A DNA stretch of 64,000 bases from CAVQOB01 sp963714325 (GTDB lineage Bacteria; Pseudomonadota; Alphaproteobacteria; Rhizobiales; Hyphomicrobiaceae): contig CAVQOB010000012.1 of the NCBI GenBank assembly GCA_963714325.1, positions 62,001 to 126,000 of the forward strand. The letters run 5' to 3'. This document shows positions 44,428-54,370 of the stretch, one piece after another. The notes below the pieces were generated by a model. That model was not told where the DNA came from. It ran no database searches and worked only from the letters and a program-made list of their open reading frames with translations. The position numbers and the translations under genes are program-made. Numbering within the stretch: the stretch's first letter is position 1; each line of letters begins with the position of its first letter.

Positions 44428-45387
44428 CTATTTTGTCGCTGTGATCCCTTTGTCTTTGTAGTAGGCGATGGCGCCGTCGTGATAGGGGACCGAAAGGTCC
44501 TTGTAGAGCTTGGCCGGCTGCATCGCCTTGAAACCGGGGAAGGTCGCTGCCAGCAGGTCCTTTTGCTCGGCGATGACGGCAGTGATCGCCTTGATCTTGT
44601 CGGCGGGCACATCGGCGTTGGCGAACAGCGTGTAGTCGTAGTGCATAGTGTGGATCGGCGCCTTGAGGCCGGCGATGTTCGGCGCCGGATGAGTTTGGCC
44701 GATGTAGGCGGTGCGGAACACGCGGCTCAGCGCATCACCGGCCACCGGAGCGTTGCCAAGATCGAGCCAGCGGATGCCACCGACCGACGCGTCGGCCTCT
44801 TGTGTCTTGGCGCCACCAAGCGCAAACGTCGTGACGTCGACGCGGCCGGCCATGAATTCCTCCACGCCGCGAATGAGGTTTGGCACCAAGACTGGCTGCA
44901 GGTCGGCGATGGTCAGCCCGCCGGTTGCCAGCATGGCGTCGACGGTGGTCTTGATGATCTCCTGCGAGGTGAAGCCGTAGGCGATTTTCTTGCCCTTGAG
45001 ATCGGCGATTGTCTTGATCGGGCTGTCGGCTCGCACAAAAAGCCCCGTGACCAGCGGATAAAGCGTCGCGATCTGGCGCAGCTTCGGATTGGGGCGCTTG
45101 TCGAAGGTGGCGATGCCGTTGAAGCTCTCGATCAGTTCCAGCGAGTTGCAAAAGCCGATGTCGATTTCACCGGAATTGACAAGCGGTATCATCGAGCCGG
45201 TGCCGCTGCTCGGTTGCACGCGCGACTGCATCTTGGCCGTATCGGCCAGCGCCTTGGCCAGCGCTGCGCCCATCTGATAGGTGACAGTGCCCTGCGGGCT
45301 GGTGCCGATGCCGAGCGGCTGCGCGGTCGCGCTAAATGCGCTCACAACGAGCAGCAACAATCCGATACATGCTCTCGATAGCGTCAC
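44428..45387 (-). CDS. TAXI-family TRAP transporter solute-binding protein
   Basis: About 319 aa from a GTG at 45387 that has GGGAGG upstream and opens a signal peptide (VTLSRACIGLLLLVVSAFSA). The mature start PLGIGTSPQGTVTYQMGAAL is the TAXI family entry, followed by QPSSGTGSMIPLVNSGEIDI and FCNSLELIESFNG. TAXI proteins bind small organic acids such as glutamate or aromatic/oxo acids and serve fused TRAP permeases, such as the one at 40693-42645. First gene of a four-gene leftward operon. ATG at 45483 is rejected because it places 32 residues before the signal. Confidence 0.92.
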   Translation of the reverse strand: MTLSRACIGLLLLVVSAFSATAQPLGIGTSPQGTVTYQMGAALAKALADTAKMQSRVQPSSGTGSMIPLVNSGEIDIGFCNSLELIESFNGIATFDKRPNPKLRQIATLYPLVTGLFVRADSPIKTIADLKGKKIAYGFTSQEIIKTTVDAMLATGGLTIADLQPVLVPNLIRGVEEFMAGRVDVTTFALGGAKTQEADASVGGIRWLDLGNAPVAGDALSRVFRTAYIGQTHPAPNIAGLKAPIHTMHYDYTLFANADVPADKIKAITAVIAEQKDLLAATFPGFKAMQPAKLYKDLSVPYHDGAIAYYKDKGITATK

Positions 45388-45455
45388 GTCAGCCTCCCAC
45401 GCGATCTGGTGTTGGCGGAGTTTGCTCCGCCGGCCAGACCGTATAGGTGCTGCCC

Positions 45456-45485
45456 CCGTGGCGTCAAACGCTGATGACGCCACGG
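45456..45485 (-). terminator. Stable hairpin between the giant repeat gene and the TAXI operon
   Basis: CCGTGGCGTCA, 8-nt loop, TGACGCCACGG: a perfect 11-bp stem 25 bp past the stop of the giant gene, in its transcription direction, and 68 bp before the TAXI start. No T-run follows, so it may be a factor-dependent terminator, an mRNA 3' stabiliser or an operator dyad. Confidence 0.4.
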
Positions 45486-45510
45486 CGATTGTGTTGGCTG
45501 ATGCGCCCCA

Positions 45511-48500
45511 TCATGGCTGGTAGATGATGTCCAGCGGCGAGATTGCGGGCCCACCCTCACCATTCACGGCGCCGAGTACGACGATTGTCTGATCACCGAA
45601 GTGGACGATCGTGTTGCCATAGGCGACTTCGACGGACACATCGTCTGGGCCATTACCGCCGACGAGCACGAGTTTGTCGCTCTCGGCGGTGTTATTCCAG
45701 TCATAGACGTAGTCGATGCCGCTCGACGTGGCGTTGAAAACGAAGTGGTCGTTGCCGGCGCCACCAAACAAGTGATCAATGCCGTTGCCGCCTTCGAGCT
45801 CGTCATTGTCGTCCTCGCCGTAGAGGCTATCGCTGCCGCTGCCGCCCCTAAGTGTGTCGTCGCCAGCGTAGCCGTGCAGCACGATGCCGTCCGACAACGC
45901 GCCAGCATCGAGCGAGTCGGCGCCAGCATCGCCCGCCACCCACTCGACATTGGACGTCGCCGCCAATGTCCACAACACTCCGGCCGGATCGCGCACCACA
46001 ACATAGTCGTAGTCGGCGCCGCCATCGATCTGGCCGAGTACCGTATCTGCGCCGTCGACGAACATGACGTCGCTGCCAGCACCCCCATAGAACACGTCAC
46101 CCGCGCCATCGGACGCGAAGTTCGGGGGGTACACTTCATTGCCATAGAGCCCATCATTGCCCGCGCCGCCGGTCAGTGTGTCGGCGTCAGCGCCGCCTAA
46201 CAGAATGTCATGGCCGTCGCCGCCTGTGAGACTGTCGGCGCCGCCGCGGCCCCAGATGGCGATGTCGGTCGTTGTCCCATTGGCCGTAACCGTGTCGGCA
46301 CCGGCATTGCCACCGAACCAATCGACGCTCGCTGCCGTCATGTCGAAGTTGACGCCGTCAGTACCCGTGAGATGCACGTAGTCGTAGTCAGCGCCGCCGT
46401 CGACGACGCCCCCGGCAATGTCAGCGGCATCAATGAACATGATATCTTGCCCGCCGCCGCCATAGATCGAATCGGAGCCGTCGCCGCCGGTGAGGCGGTC
46501 ATTGCCGAGTCCGCCGCGGACAGTATCGTTGCCACCAAGCGCATTGATGGTGTCGTTAGTGTCGCCGCCAAGAATTTCTTCGGCTGCGTTGCTACCGGTT
46601 GCGACATCGGGGGTAATATCGAGCACGGTCACGTCGATGGTAGCAGTGATCGTTTGCGCGTTCGCGGTTGCGCGGACGACGACGCTGGTTAACGCAAGTT
46701 GTTCAAAATCGAGCGCTGCTCCACTGGCAACATGCAACTCGTTGCCGTTCAGGACGACGAACCGGGGATCTAGCGTTGAGTAGCTGATCGGGTCGCCATC
46801 GGGATCGGTCGCCGACAGATAACCAATCAGTCCCGGAGTGTGTTCATTGACGCTGACGGTGGTGGCAGCCGGACCTCCATTGGTAAGGGAGAACTGCAGG
46901 TTGATGGGTGGGTCGTTGACGTTGGTCACCGTGATCGCCACCGCCTGGGTGGTATCGATCGTGCCGTCGTCGGCGTGGACGATGATGTCGTAGACGTTGT
47001 TGGCGTCGAGATCGGCCGGCGCCTCGAAGTTGGGCGAGGCGATGAAGGTTACTTCACCGGTCGTCGCATTGATGTTGAACAGGCCCGCGTCGTCGCCGGT
47101 GATCGAGTAGGTCAGCGTGCCGGTGTTCTCGCCGTCGTCGGTGGCGTTGATGTCGTAGACGACATTGGTGATGGCGGTGTTCTCGGCTTCCGTCCCGGTC
47201 GCCGCCGAGGTGATGACCGGCGCGCCGTTGACGTTGGTCACCGTGATCGCCACCGCCTGGGTGGTATCGATCGTGCCGTCGTCGGCGTGGACGATGATGT
47301 CGTAGACGTTGTTGGCGTCGAGATCGGCCGGCGCCTCGAAGTTGGGCGAGGCGATGAAGGTTACTTCACCGGTCGTGGCATTGATGTTGAACAGGCCCGC
47401 GTCGTCGCCGGAGATGGCATAGGTCAGCGTGCCGGTGTTCTCGCCGTCGTCGGTGGCGTTGATGTCATAGACGACATTGGTGATGGCGGTGTTCTCGGCT
47501 TCCGTCCCGGTCGCCGCCGAGGTGATGACCGGCGCGCCGTTGACGTTGGTCACGGTGATCGCCACCGCCTGGGTGGTATCGATCGTGCCGTCGTCGGCGT
47601 GGACGATGATGTCGTAGACGTTGTTGGCGTCGAGATCGGCCGGCGCCTCGAAGTTGGGCGAGGCGATGAAGGTTACTTCACCGGTTGTGGCGTTGACGTT
47701 GAACAGGCCCGCGTCGTCGCCGGTGATCGAGTAGGTCAGCGTGCCGGTGTTCTCGCCGTCGTCGGTGGCGTTGATGTCGTAGACGACATTGGTGATGGCG
47801 GTGTTCTCGGCTTCCGTCCCGGTCGCCGCCGAGGTGATGACCGGCGCGCCGTTGACGTTGGTCACCGTGATCGCCACCGCCTGGGTGGTATCGATCGTGC
47901 CGTCGTCGGCGTGGACGATGATGTCGTAGACGTTGTTGGCGTCGAGATCGGCCGGCGCCTCGAAGTTGGGCGAGGCGATGAAGGTTACTTCACCGGTCGT
48001 CGCATTGATGTTGAACAGGCCCGCGTCGTCGCCGGTGATCGAGTAGGTCAGCGTGCCGGTGTTCTCGCCGTCGTCGGTGGCGTTGATGTCGTAGACGACA
48101 TTGGTGATGGCGGTGTTCTCGGCTTCCGTCCCGGTCGCCGCCGAGGTGATGACCGGCGCGCCGTTGACGTTGGTCACCGTGATCGCCACCGCCTGGGTGG
48201 TATCGATCGTGCCGTCGTCGGCGTGGACGATGATGTCGTAGACGTTGTTGGCGTCGAGATCGGCCGGCGCCTCGAAGTTGGGCGAGGCGATGAAGGTTAC
48301 TTCACCGGTCGTCGCATTGACGTTGAACAGGCCCGCGTCGTCGCCGGTGATGGCAGTAGGTCAGCGTGCCGGTGTTCTCGCCGTCGTCGGTGGCGTTGAT
48401 GTCATAGACGACATTGGTGATGGCGGTGTTCTCGGCTTCCGTCCCGGTCGCCGCCGAGGTGATGACCGGCGCGCCGTTGACGTTGGTCACCGTGATCGCC

Positions 48501-51500
48501 ACGGCCTGGGTGGTATCGATCGTGCCGTCGTCGGCGTGGACGATGATGTCGTAGACGTTGTTGGCGTCGAGATCGGCCGGCGCCTCGAAGTTGGGCGAGG
48601 CGATGAAAGTTACTTCACCGGTTGTCGCATTGACGTTGAACAGGCCCGCGTCGTCGCCGGTGATCGAGTAGGTCAGCGTGCCGGTGTTCTCGCCGTCGTC
48701 GGTGGCGTTGATGTCGTAGACGACATTGGTGATGGCGGTGTTCTCGGCTTCCGTCCCGGTCGCCGCCGAGGTGATGACCGGCGCGCCGTTGACGTTGGTC
48801 ACCGTGATCGCCACCGCCTGGGTGGTATCGATCGTGCCGTCGTCGGCGTGGACGATGATGTCGTAGACGTTGTTGGCGTCGAGATCGGCCGGCGCCTCGA
48901 AGTTGGGCGAGGCGATGAAGGTTACTTCACCGGTCGTCGCATTGACGTTGAACAGGCCCGCGTCGTCGCCGGAGATGGCATAGGTCAGCGTGCCGGTGTT
49001 CTCGCCGTCGTCGGTGGCGTTGATGTCATAGACGACATTGGTGATGGCGGTGTTCTCGGCTTCCGTCCCGGTCGCCGCCGAGGTGATGACCGGCGCGCCG
49101 TTGACGTTGGTCACCGTGATCGCCACCGCCTGGGTGGTATCGATCGTGCCGTCGTCGGCGTGGACGATGATGTCGTAGACGTTGTTGGCGTCGAGATCGG
49201 CCGGCGCCTCGAAGTTGGGCGAGGCGATGAAAGTTACTTCACCGGTTGTCGCATTGACGTTGAACAGGCCCGCGTCGTCGCCGGTGATGGCATAGGTCAG
49301 CGTGCCGGTGTTCTCGCCGTCGTCGGTGGCGTTGATGTCATAGACGACATTGGTGATGGCGGTGTTCTCGGCTTCCGTCCCGGTCGCCGCCGAGGTGATG
49401 ACCGGCGCGCCGTTGACGTTGGTCACCGTGATCGCCACCGCCTGGGTGGTATCGATCGTGCCGTCGTCGGCGTGGACGATGATGTCGTAGACGTTGTTGG
49501 CGTCGAGATCGGCCGGCGCCTCGAAGTTGGGCGAGGCGATGAAAGTTACTTCACCGGTCGTCGCATTGACGTTGAACAGGCCCGCGTCGTCGCCGGTGAT
49601 CGAGTAGGTCAGCGTGCCGGTGTTCTCGCCGTCGTCGGTGGCGTTGATGTCGTAGACGACATTGGTGATGGCGGTGTTCTCGGCTTCCGTCCCGGTCGCC
49701 GCCGAGGTGATGACCGGCGCGCCGTTGACGTTGGTCACCGTGATCGCCACCGCCTGGGTGGTATCGATCGTGCCGTCGTCGGCGTGGACGATGATGTCGT
49801 AGACGTTGTTGGCGTCGGGATCGGCCGGCGCCTCGAAGTTGGGCGAGGCGATGAAGGTTACTTCACCGGTCGTCGCATTGACGTTGAACAGGCCCGCGTC
49901 GTCGCCGGTGATGGCATAGGTCAGCGTGCCGGTGTTCTCGCCGTCGTCGGTGGCGTTGATGTCATAGACGACATTGGTGATGGCGGTGTTCTCGGCTTCC
50001 GTCCCGGTCGCCGCCGAGGTGATGACCGGCGCGCCGTTGACGTTGGTCACCGTGATCGCCACCGCCTGGGTGGTATCGATCGTGCCGTCGTCGGCGTGGA
50101 CGATGATGTCGTAGACGTTGTTGGCGTCGGGATCGGCCGGCGCCTCGAAGTTGGGCGAGGCGATGAAGGTTACTTCACCGGTCGTCGCATTGATGTTGAA
50201 CAGGCCCGCGTCGTCGCCGGTGATGGCATAGGTCAGCGTGCCGGTGTTCTCGCCGTCGTCGGTGGCGTTGATGTCGTAGACGACATTGGTGATGGCGGTG
50301 TTCTCGGCTTCCGTCCCGGTCGCCGCCGAGGTGATGACCGGCGCGCCGTTGACGTTGGTCACCGTGATCGCCACCGCCTGGGTGGTATCGATCGTGCCGT
50401 CGTCGGCGTGGACGATGATGTCGTAGACGTTGTTGGCGTCGAGATCGGCCGGCGCCTCGAAGTTGGGCGAGGCGATGAAAGTTACTTCACCGGTTGTCGC
50501 ATTGACGTTGAACAGGCCCGCGTCGTCGCCGGAGATGGCATAGGTCAGCGTGCCGGTGTTCTCGCCGTCGTCGGTGGCGTTGATGTCATAGACGACATTG
50601 GTGATGGCGGTGTTCTCGGCTTCCGTCCCGGTCGCCGCCGAGGTGATGACCGGCGCGCCGTTGACGTTGGTCACCGTGATCGCCACCGCCTGGGTGGTAT
50701 CGATCGTGCCGTCGTCGGCGTGGACGATGATGTCGTAGACGTTGTTGGCGTCGAGATCGGCCGGCGCCTCGAAGTTGGGCGAGGCGATGAAAGTTACTTC
50801 ACCGGTTGTCGCATTGACGTTGAACAGGCCCGCGTCGTCGCCGGTGATCGAGTAGGTCAGCGTGCCGGTGTTCTCGCCGTCGTCGGTGGCGTTGATGTCG
50901 TAGACGACATTGGTGATGGCGGTGTTCTCGGCTTCCGTCCCGGTCGCCGCCGAGGTGATGACCGGCGCGCCGTTGACGTTGGTCACCGTGATCGCCACCG
51001 CCTGGGTGGTATCGATCGTGCCGTCGTCGGCGTGCACAACGATGTCGTAGACGTTGTTGGCGTCGAGATCGGCCGGCGCCTCGAAGTTGGGCGAGGCGAT
51101 GAAAGTTACTTCACCGGTTGTCGCATTGACGTTGAACAGGCCCGCGTCGTCGCCGGTGATCGAGTAGGTCAGCGTGCCGGTGTTCTCGCCGTCGTCGGTG
51201 GCGTTGATGTCATAGACGACATTGGTGATGGCGGTGTTCTCGGCTTCCGTCCCGGTCGCCGCCGAGGTGATGACCGGCGCGCCGTTGACGTTGGTCACCG
51301 TGATCGCCACCGCCTGGGTGGTATCGATCGTGCCGTCGTCGGCGTGCACAACGATGTCGTAGACGTTGTTGGCGTCGAGATCGGCCGGCGCCTCGAAGTT
51401 GGGCGAGGCGATGAAAGTTACTTCACCGGTTGTCGCATTGACGTTGAACAGGCCCGCGTCGTCGCCGGTGATCGAGTAGGTCAGCGTGCCGGTGTTCTCG

Positions 51501-53893
51501 CCGTCGTCGGTGGCGTTGATGTCATAGACGACATTGGTGATGGCGGTGTTCTCCGCCTCGGCTCCGGTCGCCGCCGAGGTGATCACCGGCGCGCCGTTGA
51601 CGTTGGTGACGGTGATCGCCACCGCCTGGGTGGTGTCGAGCGTGCCGTCGTTGGCGTGCACGACGATGTCGTAGACGTTGTTGGCGTCGAGATCGGCCGG
51701 CGCCTCGAAGTTGGGCGAGGCGATGAAGGTAACTTCACCGGTGGCGGCGTTGACGGCGAACAGGCCCGCGTCGTCGCCGGAGATGGCATAGGTCCGCGTG
51801 GGGTTGTCGTCGTCAGTGGCGGTGATGGTGTAGACGACGTTGGTGATGGCGGTGTTCTCGGCTTCCGTCCCTGTCGCGGTCGAGGTGATCACCGGCGCGT
51901 CGTTCTGCGGCGTGACGGTGAGATTGAAGGTCGAATTGACCGGCGCCGAGGTGTCCTCGTTGCCGTCCTCCACGTTCACCGCAAAGCTGGCAGTGGCTGT
52001 CTCCGAGCCGTTGTGCAGGAAGGTCACCTGACCGGCCGCGAGTTGGGTCCCTGTGAACGTCGTCTGCGTGATACCATTCACCTGCACCACGCCGTTGACC
52101 AGCGAGGACACGTTGAAGGTCACTCCCGCTGCGACATCGTCGGGATCGCTGAAGCCGAGATCGGCCGCCCCAATGACAACGCTGCCACCTTCCGCCACCG
52201 TCGCGGACAGATCGCCCGTCAGAGCCGGCGCGTCGTTGACCGGCGTGACGGTGACGGTGGAGACTATCGAGAGTGCGGTGGTGTTGTCGTTCGGCGCGGT
52301 GTTGGAGCCGCTGTCGGTGACATTCGTCAGCGTGAACGTGCGTGTGCCCGGGGTAGGATTGTTGATATTGGTGTTCTGGTAGGTGATGCCGTTGACGATG
52401 CTAGTAATGGCTGCCGTGGTCTCGCCAGCGCTGCTCAGCACCACCGTCGCCGTGCCGGCGGCGATGGTGACCGTGTAACCCATGGCATTTAGCGTCGTCG
52501 TGCCGGAGGAGTTGGCCCCCAGCGTGATCGTGGTGCCGTCGACGACGATGCTTTCGCTGGCCCCGTCAACGAGGCCGCTAACCGTGAAGGTGAGGCCGGT
52601 GATCGACTGACCGGTTTCGACAGTGCTGGTGCTCGCGCCGGAGAAGACCGCCACCGCCGCGCCCTGCGCGTTGGCCGCACCTTCGGTGAAGGTCGGGTTG
52701 GCGGCCGTCGCCGTCAGCGTCGGCTCGTCGTTGACCGGGGTGATCGTTACGGCCTGAGTGTTGTCAGTCACCGTTCCGGCGTTGTCGTCGTTGGCAGTGA
52801 GGGTAATTGCACGTCCCGTCGTTGTCGTCGGATCATTGGAAGTATTTTGGAATTGAAGCGCTTGCCCCAATGCAGTGACGACCGTGTCGTCGGTTAGGGC
52901 ACCGAATGCATTGAGATTGATCTGCAGCGCGGCGCCGTTTATGCCGTTGAGGGTGCCATCGATCGTACCGATCAACGTACTGACGCCTGCGGCCGTCACG
53001 TAGGAAACATTTGAGCCAGATACGGAAATGCCGGCCACCCCAGTGCTCGCCGTCGTGGCAACCGTCAATTGGTCGCCCGCATGCGGCGAGGCCACGCTCA
53101 AGTTCACATAAGTGCCGGTGGCCGCGTCGTTCCAGGCGGTCAGAGTCACGTTGTTATCGATTATGAAAGCCGGCGCCTGCTCAAGCACTGTGGTCGTATT
53201 GGTGGACCAACTGCCGATCGCTACCATGATACCCTCATAAATTTGAATTGCTGAAACTGTCAGCGGCGCGATGGCCGCGAGATCTGCGTTGGCTACGTCC
53301 AGCTCCCAGTTGCCGCCCTTGGCGGCAGCGCCGATCAGCGTCGACGAGGCGGCGACCGGCACGCCGAGCGCGTCGCTGAGCGCCCGCACGAAGGCACGGC
53401 CCTCGGTGCCGGCGCCCGTGCGGCAGCCGTACAGCAGTACTTGCGCCGTCGGCGCCAGCGCGGCGGCGATCGTGTCGAGCTCCTCGGCATAGCGCGCCAG
53501 CGTCGAAACATCGAGGCTCCCGGCGCCGAACCGGAGTTCGCCCGGGGCGCCATGCGCGATGATGTGCAGCGCTTCGATGCCCCGGCGTCCTTCCAGCATT
53601 TCGGCGATCGCAACCAGGCTGTCGCGCGCATGGGGCAGCAAATGTCCTTCCACGCCTGATCGCAGGCCTGCGAGAAGGATTTCCGGAGTATCCACTGAAC
53701 GATCGATGAATGCGATCTCATCTGAATTCACGATCTGCCGACCGAATAGGGACTTAACTCCGATCGGTTGCTCAGCACGCACAGAAGTGCCGCTGCTGGA
53801 GGCGATGGTCGGCGCCGTGATGCCGGTTGCTTGCTCGTTGATGGTGGTGTTGCTGGTGCCGCCGGCGTTATTCAGATTGATGTTGACTGCCAT
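45511..53893 (-). CDS. Giant DUF4347/cadherin-like/RTX repeat protein, split by one frameshift
   Basis: About 2,793 aa if one extra base near 48356 is removed. ATG 53893 follows GGGAGAG. Domains in order: DUF4347 (about 45-200) with a caspase-like His 114 (LHIIAHGAPGELRFG) and Cys 157 (VLLYGCRTGAG); cadherin-like/VCBS-type domains with VTPVNDAP-type joints (to about 660); 16 tandem units of 104 residues (one degenerate, 102) with GDDAGLFNVNATTGEVTF; a linker; and RTX-like GGxGxD nonapeptides (ALGGNDTVRGGLGNDRLTGG and others) to the C-terminus. Such proteins leave by type I secretion and act as adhesins or matrix proteins with calcium. No secretion genes adjoin it. The frameshift lies in the 12th unit. 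Confidence 0.85.
46912..51898 (-). repeat. Tandem array of sixteen 312-bp (104-aa) units
   Basis: Anchor sequence GTAGACGTTGTTGGCG recurs every 312 bp at 46990, 47302, 47614 and on to 51671 (16 times; one interval is 313 because of the extra base at 48356). Fifteen units are almost identical in DNA, differing at a handful of sites that give SITG/AISG/AITG, NVN/NIN and PADL/PADP variants in mixed order; the outermost N-terminal unit is diverged and 6 bp shorter. Encodes cadherin-like domains inside the giant protein. Confidence 0.95.
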
Positions 53894-54370
53894 GATACTC
53901 TCCCACTTGAGCAAGCACTTGATGGAAATGTGATGGATGCGCGGCGCTGGCCGCGATTCTGCGACGGCGGTTCTAATTCTGCGAAATGCGCGGTGTTGGT
54001 GTGGTGCGCGGCACGATGCGCACGTCCGCTGTCAACCCGAGTTGCGGCGTTGGCGGCTTATACAGTTGCTGCGGCGCGTGCTGCTGGCTGCACCAGCCGT
54101 TGCGCGCATGGCGTCGGTCTTGATGTTGAAATGAATGACTGGATCGGTGCATAACAAACTCCCGCCGACAACAGATATAGCAAGGTAGAGTGCAAGAATA
54201 ACTTATATTCTTCATAGCGAGAAAAACTATGCACGTCAATGCTCCCGTAGCTTGGGGCAAGAAATCAAGTACCCCATTGATGTAATTAATTTAAATCGGC
54301 GCGAGCACGCTCGTTGCCGCGAGGCGCGGACCAGGGGTGAGTTCGGATCAGTTGGTGGCGATTTCGCGAC
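53894..54370. other. 477-bp gap upstream of the giant gene, downstream of trpE
   Basis: Should hold the promoter of the giant gene. Bases 54160-54300 are clearly AT-rich compared with the rest of the window, including an AAGAAT/ATTCTT dyad near 54200. No gene is supported here, and the trpG/trpD/trpC genes that often follow trpE are absent. Confidence 0.5.

Noticed and set aside
46912..51898. CRISPR-like reading of the repeats
   Set aside because: Units are 312 bp, contiguous and coding, with no short repeats separated by unique spacers and no cas genes.
46840..52492. Very long plus-strand reading frames (519 and 1,415 codons) opposite the repeat array
   Set aside because: The period of 312 is divisible by 3, so one stop-free antisense unit gives a stop-free antisense array. 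The product is an unnatural V/D/R/G-rich repeat, whereas the minus strand encodes clear cadherin-like domains.
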